Notes: generated by a model from the sequence alone, not told the origin. Positions 27,180 to 36,762 are shown, numbered from the stretch's first letter. The stretch: 64,000 bases of DNA from Microbacterium ulmi (GCF_011759705.1 NZ_JAAOZF010000001.1:434001-498000); one strand, 5' to 3'. Translations and numbers: made by a program.

Positions 27180-29525
27180 ATGTCGACATCCCACACGTGG
27201 GCGCGGGAGCCCACGCCTGGCGGCATGCCGCCGTGGCGGAACACGGAGCTGTCCGTCGAGGAGCGCGCAGACGCCCTCCTGGCGGCCCTCACCCTCGACG
27301 AGAAGGTCGCGCAGCTCGGCAGCTTCTGGGACGACAAGCGCGGCGCGGGAGAGGTCATCGCTCCCATGCAGGACGTCTTCTCCGACGGCCGGCCGCCCTT
27401 CGAGCACGTCGTGCGCGACGGCATCGGGCACCTCACGCGCGTGTTCGGCACGACGCCCGTCACGGCGGCCGACGGGGTGCGCAAGCTCCAGGCCGCACAG
27501 CGGCACGTCGCCGGGGCGAGCAGGCTCGGCATCCCCGCCATCGCGCATGAGGAGTGCCTCACGGGCTTCACGACGCTCGGCGCGACCGTCTATCCCGCGC
27601 CGCTGTCGTGGGGCGCGACGTTCCACCCCGAGCTCGTCGAGCAGCTGGGCCGCGCGATCGGCGACGACCTGCGCGCCGTCGGCGTGCATCAGGGCCTCGC
27701 TCCCGTGCTGGACGTCACCCGGGACTACCGGTGGGGCCGCACGGAGGAGACGATCGCCGAGGACCCGTACCTCGTCGCGACCATCGGCTCCGCGTTCGTG
27801 CGAGGGGTCGAGTCGGCCGGGGTGGTCGCAACGCTCAAGCACTTCACCGGGTACTCGGCGTCGCAGGGGGGCCGCAACCACGCTCCCGTGTCAGCCGGAC
27901 CGCGGGAGGTCGCCGACGTGCTCCTGCCGCCCTTCGAGCACGCGCTGCGCGAAGGCGGAGCACGGTCGGTCATGAACTCGTACGCAGAGGTCGACGGCGT
28001 CCCCGCCGCCGCCGACGAGCGGCTCCTGACGGGGCTCCTCCGCGAGGAGTGGGGCTTCGAGGGCACCGTCGTGTCGGACTACTGGGCCATCCCGTTCCTC
28101 AAGGCCAAGCACGGCGTCGCCGAGACGGTCGACGACGCCGCGGCGCTCGCCCTCGTCGCCGGGATGGACGTCGAGCTCCCCGACATGGGCGCGTTCGGCG
28201 GGCTTCCCGGACTCGTCCGCGCGGGCCGGGTCTCCGAGGACCTCGTCGATCGCGCGGCCCGCCGCATCCTCAGGCAGAAGATCGAGCTCGGGCTTCTCGA
28301 CCCCGACTGGGAGCCGGGCGGCGACCCCGACGCCGACCTCGACTCGCCGCGCAACCGCGCGCTCGCGCGCGTTCTCGCGGAGGAGTCCGTCGTGCTCCTG
28401 GAGAACCGGACGCACGTCCTGCCGATCACGGCGGCGCCCCCGCGCGTCGCGGTGATCGGTCCGACCGCGGCGGACGTGCGCGCGCTGCTCGGCTGCTACT
28501 CGTATCCGAACCACGTGCTGCCGCGGCATCCCGAGCTCGCGCCTGGTCTTCCGGTCGTGAGCCTCGCGCACGCCCTCGCGGCGGAGTTCCCCGCATCCGC
28601 GCTGACCGTCGCGGACGGCGTGCCCCTCAAGGACCGCGACCGGTCGGGCATCCCGGCGGCCGTCGACGCGGCGCGTGCGGCCGACCTCGTCGTCGCCGTC
28701 GTCGGCGACAGGGCGGGCATGTTCGGCAAGGGGACCTCGGGCGAGGGCTGCGACGCCGCCGACCTCGAGCTGCCCGGCGTTCAGGGCGAGCTCCTGGAGG
28801 CCCTCCTCGAGACGGGAACGCCCGTCGTCGTCGTCGTCCTCTCCGGTCGTCCGTACGCGATCGAGCGATTCCGCGCCCGCGCGGCCGCTCTCGTGCAGGC
28901 CTTCATGCCGGGCGTCGAGGGCGCGCAGGCCATCGCCGGCGTCCTGTCGGGACGCGTCGCGCCGAGCGGGCGCCTTCCCGTCGAGATCCCGCGGTCCAGC
29001 GCGGGAATGCCGCACACCTACCTCGGTCCCGCGCTGCGCCACGACGGCGAGCGGATCAGCAACATCGAGGTCGCTCCCTCCTTCCCGTTCGGCCATGGGC
29101 TGACCTATACGACGTTCGAGATGGGCGGGCTCGAGCTCTCGAGCGATCTCGTGCCGACCGACGGCGACGTGGCCGCTCGCGTGCGCGTGCGCAACACGGG
29201 CGATCGCGCCGGAGCCGCCGTCGTGCAGCTGTACGCGAGCGACCCCGTCGCGACCGTGACGCGACCCGTCGTCGAGCTCATCGGCTATCGCCGCGTCGAG
29301 CTCGCTCCCGGCGCAGAGGCGGTCGTGGAGTTCCGCGCCCACGCCGACCGGTTCTCGTTCACGGGCATCGCCGGCCACCGCGTCGTCGAACCGGGACTCA
29401 TCCACCTCGAGGCGGGGCTCTCCAGCGGGGACCGACCCGCGCGCGCGAGCTTCCGCTTCACCGGACCCACCCGCCGCGTCCCCGCGCGGCGCATCCTCAC
29501 GACGGAGGCCGACGTTGTCCCCTGA
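27180..29525 (+). CDS. Glycoside hydrolase family 3 (beta-glycosidase)
   Basis: 781 residues, no signal peptide, so cytosolic. GH3 N-terminal barrel: GIPAIAHEECLTGF, then GRTEETIAEDPYLVATIG, LKHFTGYSASQGGRNHAPVS (substrate K/H), and nucleophile Asp in GTVVSDYWAI. The GH3 C-terminal domain follows from about 400 (ESVVLLENRTHVLPI), then a fibronectin III-like domain at 680-760. The GRTEET-EDPYL signature is shared with beta-glucosidases and beta-xylosidases. Its place downstream of lacI suggests hydrolysis of an imported oligoside. Confidence 0.93.
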   Translation: MSTSHTWAREPTPGGMPPWRNTELSVEERADALLAALTLDEKVAQLGSFWDDKRGAGEVIAPMQDVFSDGRPPFEHVVRDGIGHLTRVFGTTPVTAADGVRKLQAAQRHVAGASRLGIPAIAHEECLTGFTTLGATVYPAPLSWGATFHPELVEQLGRAIGDDLRAVGVHQGLAPVLDVTRDYRWGRTEETIAEDPYLVATIGSAFVRGVESAGVVATLKHFTGYSASQGGRNHAPVSAGPREVADVLLPPFEHALREGGARSVMNSYAEVDGVPAAADERLLTGLLREEWGFEGTVVSDYWAIPFLKAKHGVAETVDDAAALALVAGMDVELPDMGAFGGLPGLVRAGRVSEDLVDRAARRILRQKIELGLLDPDWEPGGDPDADLDSPRNRALARVLAEESVVLLENRTHVLPITAAPPRVAVIGPTAADVRALLGCYSYPNHVLPRHPELAPGLPVVSLAHALAAEFPASALTVADGVPLKDRDRSGIPAAVDAARAADLVVAVVGDRAGMFGKGTSGEGCDAADLELPGVQGELLEALLETGTPVVVVVLSGRPYAIERFRARAAALVQAFMPGVEGAQAIAGVLSGRVAPSGRLPVEIPRSSAGMPHTYLGPALRHDGERISNIEVAPSFPFGHGLTYTTFEMGGLELSSDLVPTDGDVAARVRVRNTGDRAGAAVVQLYASDPVATVTRPVVELIGYRRVELAPGAEAVVEFRAHADRFSFTGIAGHRVVEPGLIHLEAGLSSGDRPARASFRFTGPTRRVPARRILTTEADVVP

Positions 29526-30507
29526 TCGCTTCACCGCCCGGACGTGGCCCATCGCGGCCGCGACGCTCTACTTCGCGGGACCGGGCGCGCTCGACGTGCA
29601 CGCGGCGCCCGCCGAGGAGTGGGATGCCGTGTTCGCCGACATCGCGCGCGCCGGCTTCGACCACGTCGACCTCACCGACGGGTGGCTGCGCCCTGCCGAC
29701 CTCGACGCCGAGCGCCACGAGGAGCTCCTTGCGGCGGCGCACGGCCGGGGCCTCGGTCTCGCGTCGGTCTCGGCGATCCGCCGGAGCGTCATAGACCGCG
29801 CGCACGGCGACGACAACCTCGCGTACAGCCACCGGACCCTCGATGCGGCGACCGCGCTCGGCATCCGCACCGTGTCGTTCGGCCTGCACCAGGCGCTGAC
29901 GCCGCAGCAGAAGGAGCGGCTCTGGTTCTGGACCGCTCAGGGCCACGTCGACGACCCCGCCGACTGGGAGCTCGCCGTCGTCCGGCTGCGCGAGCTCGGC
30001 CGGCACGCCGAGGAGCTCGGCATCCTGATGTCGCTCGAGATGTACGAGGACACGTTCCTCGGCACGGCCGACTCGGCGGTGCGGCTCGTCGAGGACATCG
30101 GTCTGGACAGCGTCGGACTCAACCCCGACATCGGGAACCTCGTGCGGCTGCACCGGCCGATCGAGGACTGGCGCGAGCTCGTCGAGAAGACCGCTCCGTA
30201 CACGAACTTCTGGCACGTCAAGAACTACGCCCGCGACGAGAACCCCGACCGCGACCACTACGCCGCGTTCCCCACGACGATGGAGGCGGGGCTCATCGAC
30301 TATCGGTGGGCGGTGCGCCACGCGATCTCGCAGGGGTTCCAGGGCGTCATCTGCACGGAGAACTACGGGGGCGACGGCCTCGGCGTGTGCGCGGCGAACC
30401 GCGACTACCTGCGGCGACAGGTCCTGCCCCTCGACGCCGGCTACGCGAGCGCGCCCAGTCGCGTGCGTCAACTGAGCGACGCCCGCACGCGGGAGGGCAC
30501 GCGATGA
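29515..30507 (+). CDS. Xylose-isomerase-like TIM barrel sugar isomerase/epimerase
   Basis: 330 residues. Belongs to the AP-endonuclease-2 family of metal-dependent sugar isomerases and epimerases. Visible features are GFDHVDLTDGWLR, MSLEMYEDTFLGT (metal Glu), GLNPDIGNLVRLHRP (metal Asp), FWHVKNYARDENPDRD (His/Lys) and VICTENYGGDG (metal Glu), so the metal site looks complete. The start is TTG 29515, with GGAGG about 8 nt upstream, inside the 3' end of the GH3 gene (11-nt overlap). Coupled by ATGA to the DhaK-type kinase. Confidence 0.86.
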   Translation: MSPDRFTARTWPIAAATLYFAGPGALDVHAAPAEEWDAVFADIARAGFDHVDLTDGWLRPADLDAERHEELLAAAHGRGLGLASVSAIRRSVIDRAHGDDNLAYSHRTLDAATALGIRTVSFGLHQALTPQQKERLWFWTAQGHVDDPADWELAVVRLRELGRHAEELGILMSLEMYEDTFLGTADSAVRLVEDIGLDSVGLNPDIGNLVRLHRPIEDWRELVEKTAPYTNFWHVKNYARDENPDRDHYAAFPTTMEAGLIDYRWAVRHAISQGFQGVICTENYGGDGLGVCAANRDYLRRQVLPLDAGYASAPSRVRQLSDARTREGTR

Positions 30508-32216
30508 CCCGTCTGCTCAATGCGGCGTCCGACTTCGTCGCCGAGGCGCTCGACGGCTTCGTCGCGCTGCATTCCGACCGCGTCGCCCGCGTCGACGGCG
30601 GCGTCGTGCGGGCGGACGGCGTGTCCGACGGCCAGGTCGCAGTCGTCGTCGGCGGAGGATCCGGGCACTACCCCGCCTTCGCGGGCGTCGTCGGCCCGGG
30701 CCTTGCGGCAGGCGCCGTATGCGGCCAGATCTTCACGTCGCCCTCCGCAGGTCAGGCGTACCGCGTCGCCCGCGCCGCCCAGTCCGGTGCCGGCGTCCTG
30801 TTCAGCTACGGCAACTACGCCGGCGACGTGCTGCACTTCGGTCAGGCGCAGGAGCGGCTGCGCGCCGAAGGGGTGGATGCCCGCACCGTCCTCGTGACGG
30901 ACGACATCGCGAGCGCGCCCGCCGACGCGATCGAGAAGCGGCGCGGGATCGCGGGCGACTTCGTCGTCTTCAAGATCGCCGGCGCAGCGGCGGAGCGGGG
31001 CTGGACGCTCGACGAGGTCGAGCGGGTGGCGCGCGTCGCGAACGGGCGGACGAGATCGCTCGGCGTCGCGTTCGGCGGATGCACGTTCCCCGGCGCCGCC
31101 GAGCCCCTGTTCACCGTGCCGGACGGGATGATGTCGATAGGGCTCGGCATCCACGGCGAGCCCGGCATCCGCGACGTGCCGTCGTGCACGGCTGACGAGC
31201 TCGCGACCCATCTGCTGGACCCGCTCCTGGCCGACGTGCCTCCGGAGCGGGGCGACCGCGCCGTCGTCCTCGTCAACGGACTGGGCACCGTCAAGTACGA
31301 GGAGCTGTTCATCCTCTACCGGGCCGTCGCCCAGCGCCTCACGGCGGAAGGCGTCACGATCGTGGAGCCCGAGGCCGGCGAGCTCGTCACGAGTCTCGAC
31401 ATGGCCGGCGCCTCCGTGACGCTCCTGTGGCTCACACCCGAGCTGGAGTCCCTGTGGACGGATGCCGCGGACTCCCCCGCGTACCGCAAGGGCGCCGTCG
31501 CGCCCCGGCGGGGGCCCGGCCGCCGCGTCGAGCTCGCCGCGCGGACCCACGCCGCGCCCGACGCGAGCGAGGAGTCCCGCGCCGCCGCCGGCGTCGCGCT
31601 GGAGCTCCTCCGCGCCGCGCAATCGACGCTGCACGCGCATGCCGACGAGCTCGGACGCATCGACGCGTACGCGGGCGACGGCGACCACGGCGTCGGCATG
31701 ACCCGCGGGATCGACGCGGCCGTCGCCGCGGCCGTCGCGACCCGACACGCAGGGCTCGCGGCGACGCTGGCGGCGGCGGGAGACGCGTGGAGCGAGGAGG
31801 CCGGCGGCACGTCGGGCGCCCTCTGGGGAGCCGCGCTGCACGCCATCGGCGGGGCGCTCGACGCGGCACCGCACACGACGACCGGCGCGGCCGTCGCAGC
31901 GCGCGCGGCGCTCGACCGGATCGTGGCCCTGGGCGGCGCACGACCCGGAGACAAGACGATGGTGGACGCCCTCGTGCCGTATGTCGAGCGGCTCGAGGAT
32001 GCCGCGGCGCACGATGCGCCGCCCGCACAGGCTCTCGCGGACGCCGCGGATGCCGCGACCGCCGCCGCAGCGGCGACCTCCGAGCTCGCGCCCCGGCTCG
32101 GGCGCGCGCGCCCGCTCGCCGCGAAGAGCATCGGGCACCCCGACGCGGGCGCGACCTCCCTCGCCCTCATCACGACAGCGATCTCCACCACGGTCGCGGA
32201 AGGAGCACTCGCATGA
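30504..32216 (+). CDS. DhaK-DhaL fusion: dihydroxyacetone/tetrulose kinase
   Basis: 570 residues. ATP-dependent single-chain kinase. The DhaK half has [20 protein letters not shown] and [13 protein letters not shown], with the substrate-binding histidine in [12 protein letters not shown] near residue 216. The DhaL half, from about 365, has the Mg-binding [16 protein letters not shown] and GGTSGALWG motifs. Family members phosphorylate dihydroxyacetone or, in polyol clusters, D-erythrulose or related ketoses. Next to an RpiB-type isomerase (ATGA overlap) the second role is more likely, but this is inference. Confidence 0.93.
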   Translation: MTRLLNAASDFVAEALDGFVALHSDRVARVDGGVVRADGVSDGQVAVVVGGGSGHYPAFAGVVGPGLAAGAVCGQIFTSPSAGQAYRVARAAQSGAGVLFSYGNYAGDVLHFGQAQERLRAEGVDARTVLVTDDIASAPADAIEKRRGIAGDFVVFKIAGAAAERGWTLDEVERVARVANGRTRSLGVAFGGCTFPGAAEPLFTVPDGMMSIGLGIHGEPGIRDVPSCTADELATHLLDPLLADVPPERGDRAVVLVNGLGTVKYEELFILYRAVAQRLTAEGVTIVEPEAGELVTSLDMAGASVTLLWLTPELESLWTDAADSPAYRKGAVAPRRGPGRRVELAARTHAAPDASEESRAAAGVALELLRAAQSTLHAHADELGRIDAYAGDGDHGVGMTRGIDAAVAAAVATRHAGLAATLAAAGDAWSEEAGGTSGALWGAALHAIGGALDAAPHTTTGAAVAARAALDRIVALGGARPGDKTMVDALVPYVERLEDAAAHDAPPAQALADAADAATAAAAATSELAPRLGRARPLAAKSIGHPDAGATSLALITTAISTTVAEGALA

Positions 32217-32689
32217 CCTCACCCGCCCCCGGCGGCTGGCGCATCGTCGTCGGATCCGACGACGCCGGCTTCGAGTACAAGTCGGCCCTCAAGGCGCAGC
32301 TGCTCGCGGACGCCCGCGTCGCGGAGGTCGTCGACGTCGGCGTCGGCAGCGACGAGCACACCGACTATCCCCTCGTCGCGGTCGAGGCCGCGACCCGGGT
32401 CGCCCGGGGCGAGGCCGACCGCGCCCTCCTCGTGTGCGGGACGGGGCTGGGCGTCGCGATCAGCGCGAACAAGGTCTCGGGCATCCGGGCGGTGACGGCG
32501 CACGACAGCTACTCGGTCGAGCGCAGCGTCCTGAGCAACAACGCGCAGGTGCTCACGATGGGCCAGCGCGTGATCGGCCTCGAGCTCGCCAAGAGGCTCG
32601 TGTCCGAGTGGCTCGACTACCGCTTCGACCCCCGATCCAGCTCCGCGGCGAAGGTCGCGGCCATTCCCGACTCTCCGGTCCAGATCTGA
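32213..32689 (+). CDS. RpiB/LacAB-family sugar-phosphate isomerase
   Basis: 158 residues. Starts with [20 protein letters not shown], the phosphate/substrate loop. The catalytic Cys lies in [20 protein letters not shown], and [19 protein letters not shown] follows. Interconverts aldose and ketose phosphates. In tetritol catabolism, RpiB relatives convert erythrulose 4-phosphate to erythrose 4-phosphate. AAGGAG precedes the ATG, and the start overlaps the kinase stop. Confidence 0.92.
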   Translation: MTSPAPGGWRIVVGSDDAGFEYKSALKAQLLADARVAEVVDVGVGSDEHTDYPLVAVEAATRVARGEADRALLVCGTGLGVAISANKVSGIRAVTAHDSYSVERSVLSNNAQVLTMGQRVIGLELAKRLVSEWLDYRFDPRSSSAAKVAAIPDSPVQI

Positions 32690-32699
32690 AAGGCACACC

Positions 32700-33650
32700 G
32701 TGAGCATCATCGCCATCGTCGGCTCGGGCTACATGGGCGGAGGCATCGCGCAGCTGTTCGCGCGCGCCGGCCACGAGGTCCGCCTCGCCGACGTCTCGCA
32801 CGACATCGCCGCATCCAACCTCGCCCGCATCGTCCAGGAGGCGCGCGACTTCCAGGCCGAAGGGCTCTTCGCGCCGGGCTCCGCCGATGCCGTGGCCGCT
32901 CATGTCACGGCCGCACAGTCGATCGAGGATGCCGTGGCCGGCGCCGACTTCATCGAAGAGGCCGTGCCCGAGATCATCGACGTCAAGCACGCGACGCTGC
33001 GCCGCATCAGCGCCGCAGCCCCCACGGCGACGATCGGGAGCAACACGTCCACGATCCGCATCGAGCTCCTCGCCGGTGCCGTCGAGAACCCCGGACGGTT
33101 CTTTGGCGTGCACTTCTCGAACCCCGCGCCGTTCATCCCCGGCGTCGAGGTCATCCCGCACCCTGGCACCGACCCCGACCGCATCCCGCCCGTCGAGGAG
33201 CTCCTGCGCGGAATCGGCAAGACGCCCGCGCGCGTGACCGATGCGACGGGGTTCGTGCTCAATCGCCTGCAGTACGCGCTGTTCCACGAGGCGACGCAGC
33301 TCGTCGACGAGGGCGTCGCCTCGACGGAGGACATCGACGCGATCGTCCGCACGACCTTCGGGTTCCGCCTGCCGTTCTTCGGCCCGTTCGCGATCGCCGA
33401 CATGGCGGGGCTCGACGTCTACGCGTTCTGCTACAGCTCCCTCCAGACCGAGTTCGCCGAGCGCTTCGCGACGCCCCCGTCGCTGTCGGCGCTCGTCGAG
33501 GCGGGCAGGCTCGGCACGAAGACGGGAGGCGGCTTCCGGGACGTCGCCGCCGACCGCATCCCCGAGCTCGTCGCGTACCGCAACCGCGCGTACGCGAAGA
33601 TGCAGGCTCTCGTCGACGAGCTCGGTCCCTCGCCGTTCGACGAGCGATGA
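32700..33650 (+). CDS. 3-hydroxyacyl-CoA dehydrogenase-fold oxidoreductase
   Basis: 316 residues. The N-terminal NAD loop is IIAIVGSGYMGGGIAQLFAR. FIEEAVPEIIDVKHATLRR and SNTSTIRIELLA follow, then FFGVHFSNPAPFIPGVEVIP with the catalytic His. The C-terminal helical domain has NRLQYALFHEATQLVDEGVAS. This fold also includes L-gulonate 3-dehydrogenase and other sugar-acid dehydrogenases; given the sugar cluster, such a role is more plausible than fatty-acid oxidation. GTG start with AAAGG upstream. Coupled to the next dehydrogenase by ATGA. Confidence 0.87.
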   Translation: MSIIAIVGSGYMGGGIAQLFARAGHEVRLADVSHDIAASNLARIVQEARDFQAEGLFAPGSADAVAAHVTAAQSIEDAVAGADFIEEAVPEIIDVKHATLRRISAAAPTATIGSNTSTIRIELLAGAVENPGRFFGVHFSNPAPFIPGVEVIPHPGTDPDRIPPVEELLRGIGKTPARVTDATGFVLNRLQYALFHEATQLVDEGVASTEDIDAIVRTTFGFRLPFFGPFAIADMAGLDVYAFCYSSLQTEFAERFATPPSLSALVEAGRLGTKTGGGFRDVAADRIPELVAYRNRAYAKMQALVDELGPSPFDER

Positions 33651-34690
33651 CGGCACGCTTCGCCCTCGTCGGCACGGGCTTCCGCGCCCACGCCTTCGCG
33701 CGCGTCGCGGCGGCGCTGCCCGATCGGCTGCGCCTGGAGGGGGTCTTCGCACCCAGGACCGCGAGTGCGGGCGCGGCGTTCGCGGCCGAGTGGGGGGTGA
33801 CGGCGTGGTCCTCGCTCGACGGGCTCGCGGCATCCCGCCCCGACTTCGCCGTCGTGTCCGTCCATGCCTCGGCGACCCCCGCACTGCTCGCCGCGCTCGC
33901 GGAGCGCGGGATCCCCGTGCTGACGGAGACGCCTCTCGCACCCCACGACGAGGCGATCGACGCGGCGCGAGCGCTCGAGCGCGCAGGAGCGCGCATCCAG
34001 GTCGCCGAGCAGTACCACCTCGAGCCCCTCATCGCAGCGCAGCTCGCGATCGTGCGCGGCGAGTACCTCGGCGACGTCTCCCAGGTCTGCGTGGCGGTCG
34101 CCCACGACTACCACGGCATCAGCGTCGGGCGGCTCCTGCTCGGCACCGGGCTCGAGCAGCCCCGCTCGATCACGGCGTTCCACATCCCGTCGCCGATCGT
34201 GGAGGGTCCGAGCCGCTCGGGAGATCCGCGGGAGGAGCGGGTCGTCACGACGACGCGCACGATCGCCGTGCTCGAGTTCGACGGCGCCGTGCTGCAGTAC
34301 GACTTCGACGACCAGCAGTACCGGTCGTGGATCCGCTCGCCGAGCGTCCTCGTGCGGGGCAGCCGCGGCGAGCTGCGCGACACGCGCGTGCGCTATCTCG
34401 CGTCGTTCGACCGTCCCGTCGTCAGCGACCTCGTGCGCCTCGAGACCGGCGGCGCCGGCAACCACGAGGGCATGTTCCTTCGCGGGTACAGCTTCGAGGG
34501 GATGTCGCTCTCGGCGAACGAGTTCGCGCCCGCCCGTCTCGCCGACGACGAGATCTCCCTGGCCCGCATCCTCGTCGCGATGCACCGCTACGTCGAGGGC
34601 GGCGAAGCGCCGTACTCCATCGATCAGGCCGCGTACGATCAGCAGCTCGCGACCGCGATCCACCGCGCCGCCCGACGAGACGGCGCCTGA
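33647..34690 (+). CDS. Gfo/Idh/MocA family oxidoreductase
   Basis: 347 residues. The Rossmann start is RFALVGTGFRAHAFARVAAA. The family EKP motif is replaced by TETPLAPHDEAIDAA. The C-terminal domain includes LLGTGLEQPRSITAFHIPSP, and the typical HxxD signature is not obvious. Third member of this family in the cluster and last gene of the lacI operon. The altered active-site motifs suggest a divergent substrate or lost activity. Confidence 0.83.
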   Translation: MTARFALVGTGFRAHAFARVAAALPDRLRLEGVFAPRTASAGAAFAAEWGVTAWSSLDGLAASRPDFAVVSVHASATPALLAALAERGIPVLTETPLAPHDEAIDAARALERAGARIQVAEQYHLEPLIAAQLAIVRGEYLGDVSQVCVAVAHDYHGISVGRLLLGTGLEQPRSITAFHIPSPIVEGPSRSGDPREERVVTTTRTIAVLEFDGAVLQYDFDDQQYRSWIRSPSVLVRGSRGELRDTRVRYLASFDRPVVSDLVRLETGGAGNHEGMFLRGYSFEGMSLSANEFAPARLADDEISLARILVAMHRYVEGGEAPYSIDQAAYDQQLATAIHRAARRDGA

Positions 34691-34714
34691 CGCCGAGCCG
34701 GAGAACGGTCCGCG

Positions 34715-35800
34715 TCAGGCCAGTCCCGCGACCGCCACGCCGAGCCACTCCCCCAGCGCATCGATCTCCGCGCGCACCATCTCGGTCTCCTCCGGCTCGA
34801 ACGCAACGAGCTCGTGCACGGCGTTGACCCGCAGCACGTCGTGCGCGCGGTCGAGCTCGGCATCCAGCATCCCGACGAAGCGATCGCCCATGAGGATCGG
34901 ATGCGCGAAGAAGCCGTAGACCCGCTGGGACTTGGGCTTGAACTGCTCCAGCACATAGGTGAAGTCGAAGAGCTCGGTCAGGCGGGCCCGATCGAACAGC
35001 AGGCTGTCGTACGGATTGAGGAACGCCACTCTGCCTCCGTCGTCCTCCCGCTCGAGCGCGGCGATCGCCTCCGGATCGACGCGGAACCGCCACTCGCTGC
35101 CCTCGACCACGGCAGGCTCCCCCGTCGTCTTCGCGACGCCGCTCCAGTACCTGTGCGGGCGCGTGATGCCTGCAGCCTGCAGGCGGCGCTCCGCCAGCAG
35201 AGCGGACGCCTCCTCCGCGCCGTACTCGGGCATGTCGTGCGGGTAGGCGCGCTCTGCGAGGTCCCACCGGCGATGCCGGCCCTCGCGGCCGACGATGGCG
35301 GTGACGCCCAGCCGCGAGAGGAGATCGAGCATGATCGGGACCTGATTCGACCCCGACCACCCGTCCGGCGCGCGGCTGACCTGCGCGGTGTCGGGGATGT
35401 CGCTCGCCAGGAGCGGGCCCTCGGCCCTCAGCCGGGCCAGGACGTCCCCGCGGAAGCGGTCGTTCGCCTGCAGCCACTCCTTGGTGCTCTCGCGCAGGGG
35501 CCGCGAGCGCATGCCCGGGAGCATGAGGGGCAGCATGCTCACAGGGCGGAACGCGCCGTCGAGCTCGAACAGCAGCCGGTCGGTCTCGACGGCCTTCTGC
35601 AGCTGACCCGGCTCGTACGACCACCCGATGCGCGACCACAGGACGGTCTGCTCGCACGGTGCGATCGTCGCGGTGGGATCGATCTTGATGTAGCCGAGCT
35701 GTTCCGCGACCTCGACGACGTCGCCGGGCCGTTCGGCGTCCAGCAGCTGCGCGCGCACGACGATCCGCCGTGCCTGGTCTCGCGTGAGCCGATGCGTCAC
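34715..35800 (-). CDS. YcaQ/AlkX-like DNA glycosylase family protein
   Basis: 361 residues with tandem winged-helix folds of the HTH_42 family, which includes AlkZ and YcaQ, glycosylases that unhook interstrand crosslinks. The region equivalent to the catalytic Q-x-D/Q reads GYIKIDPTATIAPCEQ, so Lys39 occupies the first Gln position. Later motifs are LWSRIGWSYEPGQLQKAVE, RVAFLNPYDSLLFDRARL and RVYGFFAHPILMGDRFVG. The GTG at 35800 lies 7 nt from a TACGCT -10 box, so leaderless. Divergent from the DUF503 gene. Confidence 0.85.
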   Translation of the reverse strand: MTHRLTRDQARRIVVRAQLLDAERPGDVVEVAEQLGYIKIDPTATIAPCEQTVLWSRIGWSYEPGQLQKAVETDRLLFELDGAFRPVSMLPLMLPGMRSRPLRESTKEWLQANDRFRGDVLARLRAEGPLLASDIPDTAQVSRAPDGWSGSNQVPIMLDLLSRLGVTAIVGREGRHRRWDLAERAYPHDMPEYGAEEASALLAERRLQAAGITRPHRYWSGVAKTTGEPAVVEGSEWRFRVDPEAIAALEREDDGGRVAFLNPYDSLLFDRARLTELFDFTYVLEQFKPKSQRVYGFFAHPILMGDRFVGMLDAELDRAHDVLRVNAVHELVAFEPEETEMVRAEIDALGEWLGVAVAGLA

Positions 35801-35807
35801 GGAGTCG

Positions 35808-35813
35808 AGCGTA
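35808..35813 (-). promoter_or_regulatory. -10 box TACGCT, leaderless
   Basis: TACGCT-N7-GTG for the YcaQ-like gene. Confidence 0.5.
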
Positions 35814-35845
35814 GCGGCGAGCACCGACGGCCGCCCGGCGCGTGG

Positions 35846-35851
35846 CAGACT
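35846..35851 (+). promoter_or_regulatory. -10 box CAGACT, leaderless
   Basis: CAGACT-N7-ATG for the DUF503 gene. Its -35 region would overlap that of the divergent promoter. Confidence 0.4.
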
Positions 35852-35858
35852 CGCCTCG

Positions 35859-36155
35859 ATGTGGATCGGGTGGATCGAGTTCGACGTGCTCCTGGGCGAT
35901 GTGCACTCGCTGAAGCAGAAGCGCAGCATCCTTCGCCCGCTCATGTCCGATCTCGGCAGGCGCGCGGAGGCGGCCGTCGCGGAGGTCGGCGCCAACGATC
36001 TGCACCGGCGCGCCGCGATCGGGGTGTCCGTCGTCGCGCGCGAGGCGTCGCACGTGCGAGACGTGCTCGATCGCGCCGACCGCCTGCTGTCGGAGGAGCA
36101 CCCCGAGATCACGGTGCTGTCGACGCGGCGCGGGCTTCACTCGAGCGACGACTGA
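35859..36155 (+). CDS. DUF503 family protein
   Basis: 98 residues, typical of this small ferredoxin-like-fold family (YlxP in Firmicutes, often near rbfA). Signature: MWIGWIEFDVLLGDVHSLKQ, then KRSILRPLMSDLGRRAEAAV and the C-terminal beta strand EITVLSTRRG. Function unknown, with suggested links to ribosome assembly. ATG 35859 follows a -10-like box by 7 nt. Confidence 0.85.
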   Translation: MWIGWIEFDVLLGDVHSLKQKRSILRPLMSDLGRRAEAAVAEVGANDLHRRAAIGVSVVAREASHVRDVLDRADRLLSEEHPEITVLSTRRGLHSSDD

Positions 36156-36201
36156 TATGGCGCGCGGAGCGGGATGCCCCGACCCGCGCAGATCGGCAGG
36201 C

Positions 36202-36762
36202 TCAGGCGTCGAGGAAGGTCGTGGGGTCGAACTCCTCGATGGGGATCACGCGGATGCGCGGCAGCGGTGCGTCGAAGACGCGCGCGTCGTACTCGAGGTC
36301 GAACTTCTGCAGCCCAGTGAGGGCGGCGAACCCGGTGTTGCGGAACTCCGTGAAGGCGAGCAGGCCCACGCGCCGACGGCCGTCGATGAGCGCCGCGACG
36401 CTGTCGAGGAAGTCGCCGTCGTGGCTGACGAGCATGACGTCGGCGCTCCGGCCGACGAGCGCCTGGAGCGTGCGCTCGATCGCGATGTCGACGACCTTGT
36501 CTTCGGCGCTGCCCGACAGCAGCACGACTTCGTAGTCCATCGCCTTGAGCGCCTGGACGAAGGTCGTCGGGATGCCGGACGACGCGTTGATGAGGAAGAC
36601 GCCGCGCGCCGTCTGGTTCCATGTGCGCGCGACGAACGTCAGCAGGCGATCCCAGCGCGGTCGCTCGTCGGGCTGAGGCCGCCGCCCGAGGATGGACGAG
36701 CCGAGCGTGACGTCGATGTTCTCGCCGTCGATCAGCACCCACGTGACGCGATCCCTGCTCAC
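36202..36762 (-). CDS. NYN-domain (LabA-like) PIN-fold protein
   Basis: 186 residues. NYN domains are PIN-like metal-dependent ribonuclease folds. The acidic residues are visible: VLIDGENIDVTLG near the N-terminus, GSAEDKVVDIAIE in the middle, and VMLVSHDGDFLDSV, the conserved S-x-D-x-D-F site. GTG start at 36762 with GGGGGA upstream and a possible TAGGAT -10 near 36800. It lies downstream of the tubulin-like operon on the same strand but separated by 237 nt, so probably separate transcription. Confidence 0.87.
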   Translation of the reverse strand: MSRDRVTWVLIDGENIDVTLGSSILGRRPQPDERPRWDRLLTFVARTWNQTARGVFLINASSGIPTTFVQALKAMDYEVVLLSGSAEDKVVDIAIERTLQALVGRSADVMLVSHDGDFLDSVAALIDGRRRVGLLAFTEFRNTGFAALTGLQKFDLEYDARVFDAPLPRIRVIPIEEFDPTTFLDA

